Positions 24,277 through 31,319 of a DNA stretch of 49,553 nucleotides are shown piece after piece. The notes under the pieces were generated by a model. The model saw only the letters and a program-made list of their open reading frames with translations, ran no database searches and was not told where the DNA came from. How positions within the stretch are numbered: the first letter of the stretch is position 1; every line of letters starts with the position of its first letter. The DNA lies in contig JAAZZH010000002.1 of the NCBI GenBank assembly GCA_014239265.1, forward strand, positions 1 to 49,553, written 5' to 3'. The DNA comes from Actinomycetota bacterium. GTDB lineage: Bacteria; Actinomycetota; Acidimicrobiia; Actinomarinales; Actinomarinaceae. The translations under genes and the position numbers were made by a program.

Positions 24277-24599
24277 ATATAGAGTTTAATCAGAGTTATT
24301 TTTGACACTCCTTAGAAGCTGGGACTTCAAGGAGGGAGTATACGTACTAACAAATGGGAGATCCATTGAGTAATACTAAATGTAACAATGATAAGTAAAC
24401 AATATGTAAAAGGAAGTTAACAACAAAGAAAACCTGAAATGAGAAAACCCTTGAATACTCCGCTTTGTCTGTTGCCAGACTTAACTTGCTTCAAGGGTTA
24501 TCTCTAACCCTTCTTGTAATGATCCTCTATAAAGATTTTCTTCACAAAAAGTTAACCTAAATATATTCAAAAAGATAGAAAAAATCAAAATAAAATTAG
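24277..24599. other. Intergenic region with nested inverted repeats, candidate structured RNA
   Basis: A 323-bp gap without a convincing gene. Hairpin A: CTCCTT..AAG (24308-24318) pairs with CTT.AAGGAG (24325-24334). Hairpin B: a perfect 10-bp pair AACCCTTGAA (24446-24455) / TTCAAGGGTT (24490-24499), enclosing GTCTG-TTGC-CAGAC (24467-24480). Alternative hairpin C: AAGGGTT (24493-24499) / AACCCTT (24506-24512), which excludes B. This is downstream of cbiM and upstream of UDG on the minus strand. It may be an attenuator or a small RNA; I cannot match it to a known RNA family. Confidence 0.45.
24283..24288 (-). promoter_or_regulatory. -10 box for the UDG gene
   Basis: TAAACT on the minus strand with 6 nt to ATG 24276. 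The predicted transcription start coincides with the start codon. Confidence 0.5.
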
Positions 24600-25529
24600 T
24601 TAATTTTTCCCACTTTTATTTCTAAAGAATAAAGTACCTAAGCCCGCTATTGCAAGAATCCCTAAAAGTGCGCTTAAGGTAGTAGAGACAAAGTTATTAT
24701 TTATGCTTGAAATACCGTAATCTTCTAAAAGCAAAACTACACCGTCAGTCTCTTCAAATCCAAAATCACTAGCTACCGATTCTAGACCATCTGGAGATGA
24801 CGAGGCGTATGGAGTTACTAAGGTAAGTGACAATATAAGTGCGATGAAAACTCCATAAGAAGTTGAGAGTGTATTTGATTTATTTTTTTTGCTATTTACA
24901 TATACTAAATCAGATCTCACCCTTAACAATAAAGATACAATAAGTGCTGTGATAATACCTTCTCCTAAACCAATTAATAAGTGGGTAGAGATCATAGCGA
25001 TGAGTACGTTTCCTAGAGGAACGGACACAGTACCTCCAATTGCATACTCTAGAACAAATGCTATCGATGAAAAAACCACTGATAGTAAACCAGCAATCAC
25101 AGACCCAGAAATTAAAGTAAATTGAGATTCACCAAATAACTTTTTCCAAAAGGTAATGGTGAACCATCCTGTAAGAGAAGTAATTATTGCCATATTTAGT
25201 ACATTTACACCCAAAGCACTTAACCCTCCGTCAGCAAAGAGAAGAGATTGAATTACAACGACAATAGATATACAGATTACACCAAGACTTGGTCCGAGAA
25301 CAATTACAGCTAGTGCTCCACCTAAAAGATGGCCACTAGTTCCAGCTGCAATGGGAAAATTTATCATCTGTAGTACAAAAATAAGAGCAGACATCATTCC
25401 CGTGAGAGCAATTAATTTATCTGCAACTAAATTTTTAGCATTTCTTATATAGGCCCACAGGGTTCCAAGACTAATTATTCCTGTAGCAGCCGAAACTTGA
25501 GCGTTAATAAATCCATCAGGTACATGCAT
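24600..25529 (-). CDS. cbiM: Cobalt/nickel ECF transporter S component, CbiM-CbiN fusion
   Basis: A 309-residue membrane protein. The start at 25529 gives MHVPDGF, placing the His at position 2 that binds the metal in CbiM. TATAAT lies 6 nt before it (leaderless). The CbiM part (about 1-205) has QMINFPIAAGTSGHLLGGAL. The C-terminal part has SSPDGLESVASDFGF, a CbiN-like extracytoplasmic segment, and a final TM. No CbiQ or CbiO gene lies nearby. A Nur-like operator upstream argues for nickel. Confidence 0.9.
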   Translation of the reverse strand: MHVPDGFINAQVSAATGIISLGTLWAYIRNAKNLVADKLIALTGMMSALIFVLQMINFPIAAGTSGHLLGGALAVIVLGPSLGVICISIVVVIQSLLFADGGLSALGVNVLNMAIITSLTGWFTITFWKKLFGESQFTLISGSVIAGLLSVVFSSIAFVLEYAIGGTVSVPLGNVLIAMISTHLLIGLGEGIITALIVSLLLRVRSDLVYVNSKKNKSNTLSTSYGVFIALILSLTLVTPYASSSPDGLESVASDFGFEETDGVVLLLEDYGISSINNNFVSTTLSALLGILAIAGLGTLFFRNKSGKN

Positions 25530-25535
25530 ATTAAA

Positions 25536-25541
25536 ATTATA
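25536..25541 (-). promoter_or_regulatory. -10 box for leaderless cbiM
   Basis: TATAAT on the minus strand, 6 nt before the ATG at 25529. It decides the start codon in favour of MHVPDGF. Confidence 0.6.
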
Positions 25542-25557
25542 AACGAAAAACTTCTTA

Positions 25558-25574
25558 CTGCAAACTATTTGCAA
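25558..25574 (-). promoter_or_regulatory. Nur-like (nickel-responsive Fur family) operator
   Basis: TTGCAAATAGTTTGCAG on the minus strand fits the Nur-box form TTGCAA-N5-TTGCAA known from Streptomyces at 11 of 12 defined positions. It spans about -29 to -45 from the predicted cbiM transcription start, a repressing position. An overlapping perfect palindrome ACTATT-TGC-AATAGT covers 25564-25578. Confidence 0.55.
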
Positions 25575-25590
25575 TAGTGTTTATTATTAT

Positions 25591-26331
25591 TTATACAAGT
25601 TTATTTTTTTGAAGCCAACTGAAAATTTCACTAAGAACAAATGGTCGTGTATCTTGATTTAATATTTCATGCTTAGAGTTCTCAACTTCTATAAAAGTTA
25701 CATTTTTAAGTTTTGAAATCTCATTACATCCAGAAATAGGAACTATTTTGTCTTGCTTTCCATGTAGGACAATTGTTGGAAGTTCTAACTTACTGATATT
25801 TTCATTTACATATTTTTGGGCTTCAGTTATTAGATATCCGAATCTAAAAGATAGGCTTCGAAACACTAATGGATCAGAGAAGTAATCTTTAACAACATCC
25901 ATATCTGTTGATATATTTCTTTTATTTACTGGGGATGGTGCTCTCAATTTTGGCGCAATTGAAGCCATAGGTTTTGACAAGCTCCTAATAGCCTTGGGAT
26001 AGTTGTCTTTAAACAACGGTGCTGAGAGAATGAGAAAATCTGGATATATAATTTCTTTTAAAATTGAATAGGTTGCTAACAACCCACCATACGAGTGACC
26101 AATTAAAATTTTATTATCATAATTGTTAAGACTTTCGAAGCCTTTGATTACAGCGTGATCATTTAATTCCCATGATTCAATATCTCCTCTGTTTAAATCA
26201 TCTTTTCCGTGTCCTGGTAAATCAATTAGGTTTGTATCAATTTTTAAATTATTAAACCAATCAGCGTTAATCTGATGTCGACCTTTGTGTTCAAATAGTC
26301 CGTGTAGTAATAATGCTCCTGTATTTCCCAA
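25591..26331 (-). CDS. Alpha/beta hydrolase, monoacylglycerol lipase-like
   Basis: A 246-residue lipase/esterase. The oxyanion segment is ALLLHGLFEHKGRH, followed by DLPGHGKDD, nucleophile Ser in IGHSYGG, Asp in LHGKQDKIVP and His in ENSKHEIL. The arrangement matches lysophospholipase / monoacylglycerol lipase proteins. It starts with TTG, backed by AAAGGA 5 nt upstream. It ends 61 bp before cbiM. The substrate is inferred from family only. Confidence 0.85.
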   Translation of the reverse strand: MGNTGALLLHGLFEHKGRHQINADWFNNLKIDTNLIDLPGHGKDDLNRGDIESWELNDHAVIKGFESLNNYDNKILIGHSYGGLLATYSILKEIIYPDFLILSAPLFKDNYPKAIRSLSKPMASIAPKLRAPSPVNKRNISTDMDVVKDYFSDPLVFRSLSFRFGYLITEAQKYVNENISKLELPTIVLHGKQDKIVPISGCNEISKLKNVTFIEVENSKHEILNQDTRPFVLSEIFSWLQKNKLV

Positions 26332-26361
26332 GGTGGTCCTTTCTCTATAAAATTAATAATA

Positions 26362-27081
26362 ATGAATTTAGATTTTGTTAAGACACCATTTACAAATAAC
26401 CCATCAATGGTGAGATACCAGGGTAACCCTTACAACAAAAATCCAAATCAATACTACATAAAACAAAAAAAGAAGGAATTGAAGCATAACAAAGAAAAAT
26501 TAATTGGTGAGTCCAAACTATCCATGGATATTGAATTAAGAAAATTAGTTACAACCTATATAAAAGGCGAAAAAAGTTTGACCTTAGAAGAGTTAACACT
26601 AGCAGTTGAAGAAGACTTTGCTGTTATGCATAAAGGTAAAATGGAACTAGCCTCTGTTTGTTTTCCAAGTGGATGGATACCATCAAATAAGTTAGGTAAA
26701 CACCTATCAAACATACACAAACCAGTAGCTGACAATGATCAATTGATTAAATCCAGCAAGAAGCTCAGCGAATATATGTGTAAACAGAGCATTAGAAGAT
26801 GGGTTTGGACAATAACAACTTATCCTGAATTAAGTAATTTTCCTGGATTTGAAAAACCAAAAGTCAGTAAATTAGAAAATTTGTATTTTAGAGTTGAGAC
26901 GCAGACCTCAGTACCACTAAACGATGAGACCAGTTTGTTCTTTATAAAAGTCGAGGTAGTACCTCTTTTAAAAATATGGAATACCAAGATTCTTGAGAGT
27001 GTAAATTCTATGAGTGAAAATGTTTTAAATTATAAAGATTTACTACAAATTAAAAAATTACTAAATACAATAACCCAATGA
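26362..27081 (+). CDS. DUF3445 / heme-dependent oxidative N-demethylase family protein
   Basis: A 239-residue protein with the DUF3445 signature: EEDFAVMHKGKMELASVCFP, SGWIPSNKLGKHLSNIHKPV, RRWVWTITTYPEL and FRVETQTSVPL. Characterised relatives are heme-containing oxidative N-demethylases acting on methylated amines. This fits use of methylated amines in the sea, but the substrate is inference. The stop overlaps the next start codon by 4 nt (ATGA), so it is coupled to the deoxyribosyltransferase gene. Confidence 0.78.
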   Translation: MNLDFVKTPFTNNPSMVRYQGNPYNKNPNQYYIKQKKKELKHNKEKLIGESKLSMDIELRKLVTTYIKGEKSLTLEELTLAVEEDFAVMHKGKMELASVCFPSGWIPSNKLGKHLSNIHKPVADNDQLIKSSKKLSEYMCKQSIRRWVWTITTYPELSNFPGFEKPKVSKLENLYFRVETQTSVPLNDETSLFFIKVEVVPLLKIWNTKILESVNSMSENVLNYKDLLQIKKLLNTITQ

Positions 27082-27491
27082 AGAAAGTTTATATTGCTGG
27101 ACCTTTATTTGATGATCACGAGAGAAGTTATCTAGAAAAAATTGCAAACATTCTTGAAAAGAATGAATTTGAAACATTTTTACCCCATCGTGATGCTGGG
27201 CTTGTTGAAGGTGAGTTTACTTTTGAAAAAAAAAGCAAAATTTTTGATACAGACATGGATTTCTTGAAGTCTGCCGATATGGTAGTTGCTCTTCTAACAG
27301 GAAGAGATGTTGATTCTGGAACTTCAGCAGAGATTGGATACGCTTATGCTTTAAATAAACAACTCATCGGCATTAATGCAAATAATATAAAAGTTCTAAA
27401 TAATTTTATTTGGGGCCTTTTTGAATATGGTGAAAATATAATTGATAGTCTTGAAGGTTTTGAAAATTACTTAATCGAACATACTAATTAG
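27078..27491 (+). CDS. Nucleoside 2-deoxyribosyltransferase-like protein
   Basis: A 137-residue single domain: KVYIAGPLFDDHERSYL at the N-terminus, FLPHRDAG, DMDFLKSADMVVALLTGRDV and the catalytic-Glu region DSGTSAEIGYAYAL. It moves deoxyribose between bases, or hydrolyses nucleotides as in the DNPH1 branch. It is translationally coupled to the DUF3445 gene. Confidence 0.87.
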   Translation: MKKVYIAGPLFDDHERSYLEKIANILEKNEFETFLPHRDAGLVEGEFTFEKKSKIFDTDMDFLKSADMVVALLTGRDVDSGTSAEIGYAYALNKQLIGINANNIKVLNNFIWGLFEYGENIIDSLEGFENYLIEHTN

Positions 27492-27913
27492 TAGTTATTT
27501 AAAAATTCTGAGAGTTCTTTTTTAGCCTCTAATACTTTTTCATCACCAATCTCTTGGTCCCCAGCTATAGGACATTCTTTATTTGTCTTGTAAAGTCTGT
27601 TAATTTCTTCATAAACATATGTTCTTGTTTCAAGATAATTCTTATAGATATTTTGATGATCAAAATTCTTTCCCATATCTTCGAAAAACAGAACTCTATC
27701 ATCTTCAACAAGGGCATCAGATAAATTATTAATATAATCATTCAACTCAAAGCTTGTAACAAATAGTTCATTCGATAAAGAGATATATTCTTTTTCTACT
27801 TTTTCACAAAGGGTAAGTTCTACCAATGTAGTACTCGTAGTTGTTTCAGGTACTTGATTTCCCGAACTAGGGGAACAGGATACAAAAAGTAGAGCAAGTA
27901 ATAATTTTTTCAT
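27488..27913 (-). CDS. Predicted lipoprotein, unknown
   Basis: A 141-residue protein with signal peptide and lipobox LLFVSC, then a Thr-rich linker (TTTSTT) as seen in the other lipoproteins here, and a helical domain with two Cys (in TLCEKVEKEY and NKECPIAG). The two Cys may form a disulfide, but the CxRE..DP motif of the four paralogues is absent. No family recognised. Confidence 0.6.
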   Translation of the reverse strand: MKKLLLALLFVSCSPSSGNQVPETTTSTTLVELTLCEKVEKEYISLSNELFVTSFELNDYINNLSDALVEDDRVLFFEDMGKNFDHQNIYKNYLETRTYVYEEINRLYKTNKECPIAGDQEIGDEKVLEAKKELSEFLNNY

Positions 27914-27922
27914 TAGTAATTC

Positions 27923-28189
27923 TTAATTATATTTACTATTTCTTTCTGAAAAAATCAGATAAAGTATTATTCCTGTGAAAATTGTTGTTAACGAGTTTGT
28001 AATCATTAAGGGATAATCAGTTAAGTAGAACCCATAAATAAACCAAGACAGAGAACCTAAAAATAAAAATAAATAAGTAAGAAGAGACAAACCTGCAGTT
28101 TCTCTAGTTCTGACTGTTTTTACAGCCTGGGGTAGAAAAGAGACAGCTGTAAAAAACGCTGCAAAGTATCCGAAAAATAATAAATTCAT
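27923..28189 (-). CDS. SemiSWEET (PQ-loop) sugar transporter
   Basis: An 88-residue protein with three TM helices and a single MtN3/SWEET unit: FLPQAVKTVRTRETAGLSLL in TM1 (PQ motif), then SWFIYGFYLTDYPLMITN in TM2-3. Such proteins act as dimers in facilitated sugar passage. It starts leaderless, with TACAAT 6 nt before ATG. Confidence 0.85.
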   Translation of the reverse strand: MNLLFFGYFAAFFTAVSFLPQAVKTVRTRETAGLSLLTYLFLFLGSLSWFIYGFYLTDYPLMITNSLTTIFTGIILYLIFSERNSKYN

Positions 28190-28195
28190 TAAAGC

Positions 28196-28201
28196 ATTGT
28201 A
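28196..28201 (-). promoter_or_regulatory. -10 box for SemiSWEET
   Basis: TACAAT on the minus strand, 6 nt before ATG 28189. Confidence 0.5.
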
Positions 28202-28236
28202 GCTAAATGGAGTTTTTTAATTGATATTTTATATTG

Positions 28237-28311
28237 TGGGCCTAGCTAGATTTGAACTAGCGACCTCATCCTTATCAGGGATGCGCTCTAACCAGGCTGA
28301 GCTATAGGCCC
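28237..28311 (-). tRNA. tRNA-Ile (GAT)
   Basis: A complete cloverleaf on the minus strand: acceptor GGGCCTA paired with TAGGCCC, anticodon loop CTGATAA with anticodon GAT, T-loop GTTCAAATC. CCA is not encoded. Confidence 0.95.
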
Positions 28312-28400
28312 TTACGTCTTATTTACATTAGTAACAAATTGAAAATATTTATAAAATTTTTTCATTTACATTGAAATCCGAGGCATAATATTAAAAGCGA

Positions 28401-28473
28401 GGGGATGTAGCTCAGCTGGAAGAGCACCTGCTTTGCAAGCAGGGGGTCGTGGGTTCAAGTCCCATCATCTCCA
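28401..28473 (+). tRNA. tRNA-Ala (TGC)
   Basis: Acceptor GGGGATG paired with CATCTCC, D-arm GCTCAGCTGGAAGAGC, anticodon loop TTTGCAA with anticodon TGC, T-arm GTGGGTTCAAGTCCCAT. CCA is not encoded. Confidence 0.96.
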
Positions 28474-28482
28474 CAACATAGC

Positions 28483-28488
28483 TAAAAT
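28483..28488 (+). promoter_or_regulatory. -10 box for the 28495 gene
   Basis: TAAAAT, 6 nt before ATG 28495, just after tRNA-Ala. Confidence 0.5.
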
Positions 28489-28494
28489 CTAATT

Positions 28495-28725
28495 ATGGAA
28501 TATTTAATAGCTTTATTAATTGGATACTTAGTATTTAGGTTCTTAAGTAATTCAATTTCATCATTAGCTAGTACTCCTCCAGAAATTGATCCAGAAGATG
28601 TCCTTGAGACCTTACAAGATTTTCGATGTAACATCTGTGGAACAGAATTAACAATTAAACTCCAATCAGTTGTTGCTAACGATCCCCCCAAGCACTGTAA
28701 GGAAGAAATGCACGCCTTAGATTAA
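28495..28725 (+). CDS. Small membrane-anchored zinc-ribbon-like protein
   Basis: A 76-residue protein: one N-terminal TM helix (MEYLIALLIGYLVFRFL), an acidic linker and a possible metal site made of CNICGTEL and HCKEEM. The start is leaderless. The stop overlaps the glpD start (TAATG), so the two are coupled. Function unknown. Confidence 0.65.
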   Translation: MEYLIALLIGYLVFRFLSNSISSLASTPPEIDPEDVLETLQDFRCNICGTELTIKLQSVVANDPPKHCKEEMHALD

Positions 28726-30176
28726 TGAACTTTTCTAGACTTGATCAAATACACTCACTAGAAGAAAATAATAAATTTGAACTTTTAGTAATAGGAGGTG
28801 GAGTAGTTGGTTCAGCTATCTTGGAGTTAGCTGCAAGCCAGGGTATTAATTCTTTATTAATTGAAAAAAATGATTTTTCTTCGGGTGCTTCCAGTAGAAG
28901 TACAAAGCTTCTACACGGAGGAATTAGATATTTACCACAGATGCAGTTTGGGTTGGTTAGAGAGAGTTTAAAAGAACAGAAAATATTAGAACAAGTTTTA
29001 GGTAAGCTTTACAAACCTCTAAAGCTTTTAGCACCAGTTTTTAAAGACAACGGCTTCTCAGATTTACCAAGAATATTACAATCAAATTTTATTGCACCAA
29101 TAGCCTTTAAAATCGGACTAACTCTTTATGATTTCTTGGGCCAACGCAAAAAGGATCAAAGACATACTTTGATATCAAAAGAAGATACATTTCGTTTATT
29201 TCCTAAACTCAAAAAAAACAAATTAACAAAAAGTTTCATTTTCCAAGATGCGCAAACAGAAGATGCAAAATTAGTACTCACATTGCTAAGAAATGCTGTA
29301 GAAATAAATAATGCAACTGCACTAAATTATGTAAAAATAACCGACATTATTAGAACTGGTGACATGTATAAAGTTTCACTAATAGACGATATAAATAAAA
29401 AAAAATATACGGTTGAGTCCAAGAAGATAATTGCTGCTACAGGTGTTCATAATTTACCTGGAATGTACGAGAGTAAATCTTCCAAAATTAAACTAAGTGG
29501 AGGAGCACACTTAATTTTAGAGGGGGACCCCCTAGGGATTGGTAAAAATGGTGTTCTTTTACCTCAAACTGAAGACAATAGAGTTATGTTTGTTTTACCT
29601 TGGACAGGAAATACAATCGTTGGTACAACTGATACAGAAGAATTTTCAGGTTCATTAGATAGACCGTATGCAAACTCTAAAGACAAAGACTATTTAATAA
29701 GGCACATAAAAAAATACTTTAATATCGACGAGGTTAAATATATTTCTTCCTGGACTGGTTTGAGAGCATTAATAGACAGCTCTGGTACAAATTCTAAGAA
29801 TATTTCTAGAGGACATTTCTATAAAAATATAGATGAAAACTTTATACAAATTTCAGGAGGTAAGCTTACAGGTTTTAGAGTTATTGCAAAAGAAAGTCTT
29901 GAACAACTTTTTTCTCAAAATTTTGAGCTAAACAAACAAGAGTTTGTTGACAGTATCTTAAATCTTGAAAGTCAGTTTAACTATAAGGACTTACAGCTAT
30001 GCCTAAATCACTACTGTGTTGTTAAACCTACAGATTATTTACTCAGAAGAACTCGTATTAGCTGGTTTAACCAAAATGGAGGAAAATCTTTTTTAGATAA
30101 AGTAATGGTTCATTTTGACTCAACTTTGTATTTAGAACAGACAATTGAAGAGCTTAAAGATGAGGGTTTGCTTTAA
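28725..30176 (+). CDS. glpD: Glycerol-3-phosphate dehydrogenase (FAD-dependent)
   Basis: A 483-residue flavoprotein oxidising sn-glycerol 3-phosphate to dihydroxyacetone phosphate. The FAD motif is LLVIGGGVVGSAI near 20-32; SGASSRSTKLLHGGIRYL is the GlpD signature, with NRVMFVLPWTGNTIVGTTDT and SGGKLTGFRVIAKE later. It is somewhat short at the C-terminus but complete. It is coupled to the small zinc-ribbon-like gene. It feeds glycerol phosphate into glycolysis and the respiratory chain. Confidence 0.92.
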   Translation: MNFSRLDQIHSLEENNKFELLVIGGGVVGSAILELAASQGINSLLIEKNDFSSGASSRSTKLLHGGIRYLPQMQFGLVRESLKEQKILEQVLGKLYKPLKLLAPVFKDNGFSDLPRILQSNFIAPIAFKIGLTLYDFLGQRKKDQRHTLISKEDTFRLFPKLKKNKLTKSFIFQDAQTEDAKLVLTLLRNAVEINNATALNYVKITDIIRTGDMYKVSLIDDINKKKYTVESKKIIAATGVHNLPGMYESKSSKIKLSGGAHLILEGDPLGIGKNGVLLPQTEDNRVMFVLPWTGNTIVGTTDTEEFSGSLDRPYANSKDKDYLIRHIKKYFNIDEVKYISSWTGLRALIDSSGTNSKNISRGHFYKNIDENFIQISGGKLTGFRVIAKESLEQLFSQNFELNKQEFVDSILNLESQFNYKDLQLCLNHYCVVKPTDYLLRRTRISWFNQNGGKSFLDKVMVHFDSTLYLEQTIEELKDEGLL

Positions 30177-30215
30177 ATTTAGACCAATTCTCAATTTTTA
30201 TTAATAATAGTTTTT

Positions 30216-30470
30216 TTAACGATACTCTGTCGTCATTAAGAAACCAGCACCGATCATAGCAAGGCCTCCCCATAAATACCACCTAGATACAGAGCCAGGA
30301 AGAAGAGTTAGGTAGTTCAAGACTATTAAGAGAACACCTAAAACCATTAAAGAGGTCATAGTTACAACAAACCACCTTGGCGATGGTCCCTTATCTCCAC
30401 CAAGCTGTGTAGATATTTTTTTAGATTTAGTTGGTTGAGAGTTATTAATTCTTTTTTTTGAAACTGGCAT
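30216..30470 (-). CDS. crgA: Cell division protein CrgA
   Basis: An 84-residue actinobacterial septation protein: a basic N-terminus, SPRWFVVTMTSLMVLGVLLI (TM1), the NYLTLLPGS loop and TM2 ending in LMTTEYR. Length and two-TM form fit CrgA, which interacts with FtsZ-ring and wall-synthesis proteins. It has its own -10 box (TACAAT, 7 nt before ATG) although it follows mutY by only 15 bp. Confidence 0.88.
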   Translation of the reverse strand: MPVSKKRINNSQPTKSKKISTQLGGDKGPSPRWFVVTMTSLMVLGVLLIVLNYLTLLPGSVSRWYLWGGLAMIGAGFLMTTEYR

Positions 30471-30477
30471 ATTGAAA

Positions 30478-30483
30478 ATTGTA
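30478..30483 (-). promoter_or_regulatory. -10 box for crgA
   Basis: TACAAT on the minus strand, 7 nt before ATG 30470. It gives crgA a leaderless start separate from the upstream operon. Confidence 0.45.
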
Positions 30484-30485
30484 TC

Positions 30486-31319
30486 TTAATTATCGTTTAT
30501 TACAATAACTTTATTTCTAGAAATACTAATTAAACCATCCTTCATTAGTGATTCAATGACCTCTTCTGTAATTTTGCTAGTAATCTCTAATTCTTTACTA
30601 AGACGTTGCTTAGTCACACCTTTTTCTAATAGGAGAATTTTTAAAACCCGCCCTCTTTTTTGTCTCATAGATCCTTCAAATTTTTTTGATGTTTTATTTT
30701 CTTGTACAATATATTTTTGACACGAAAGTTCAAGTGGACAAATTTCACATTTAGGATTTCGAGACGTACAAAGCGTTGCTCCAAGATCCATTAAGCCTTG
30801 ATTAAAGTCTCTAGAATTAAAATTTTTTAAAAGTAAGTCAGTGTTTTTCTTCAGAAAAACATCAACATTGTCAATTCTGAAAAATCTTTTAATAATTCTT
30901 TTAATGTTGGTATCAACTGCAATAATCTTTTTCTTATATGCAAAGCTGAGAATTGCTGAGTTTGTGTATGGTCCTACACCAGGAAGAATTGTGAAGTCTG
31001 GATATAGTTCATCAAAACTATATTTTAATAGTATCTTTGAGGATTCATGAAGCCTAATAGCTCTATTGTTGTAACCCAATCCTGACCATAATTTTAAAAC
31101 CTCTTTTTTGCTGTCTTTAGCCATATCCTTAGGTGTTGGGTATTTTTTAATAAATTTTTTATAAAATTCATCTGCTCTATCTATTTGAGTTTGCTGAGAA
31201 AGCGTTTCAATAAGAAGTATTTTCCATGGATTATTCGAATCTCTCCATTCAAAAGATCTACGATTTTTTTTGTACCAATTTTTGAGTTCTTTTTTAAAAA
31301 AATTTATATTAGTTGTCAA
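30486..31319 (-). CDS. mutY: A/G-specific adenine DNA glycosylase
   Basis: A 277-residue MutY/HhH-GPD enzyme, removing A opposite 8-oxoG. ETLSQQTQ carries the catalytic Glu, LPGVGPYTNSAILSFAY the hairpin, AVDTNIKRI the conserved Asp, and CTSRNPKCEICPLELSC the Fe-S cluster. The usual C-terminal NUDIX-like 8-oxoG reader is absent; about 60 residues with a winged-helix look (VTKQRLSKELEITSKITEEV) stand in its place. It has a TTG start and overlaps the pknB end by 11 nt. Confidence 0.87.
   Translation of the reverse strand: MTTNINFFKKELKNWYKKNRRSFEWRDSNNPWKILLIETLSQQTQIDRADEFYKKFIKKYPTPKDMAKDSKKEVLKLWSGLGYNNRAIRLHESSKILLKYSFDELYPDFTILPGVGPYTNSAILSFAYKKKIIAVDTNIKRIIKRFFRIDNVDVFLKKNTDLLLKNFNSRDFNQGLMDLGATLCTSRNPKCEICPLELSCQKYIVQENKTSKKFEGSMRQKRGRVLKILLLEKGVTKQRLSKELEITSKITEEVIESLMKDGLISISRNKVIVINDN

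Noticed and set aside
24305-24334. Minus-strand text TTCTAAGGAG resembling the end of a 16S rRNA or its spacer
   Set aside because: The match is about 10 bases, with no rRNA sequence on either side. Treated as chance.
24286-24366. 26-codon minus-strand ORF starting MDLPFVSTYTPSLKSQ in the structured gap
   Set aside because: It runs through hairpin A, has no ribosome site and overlaps the UDG promoter. RNA structure is the better explanation.
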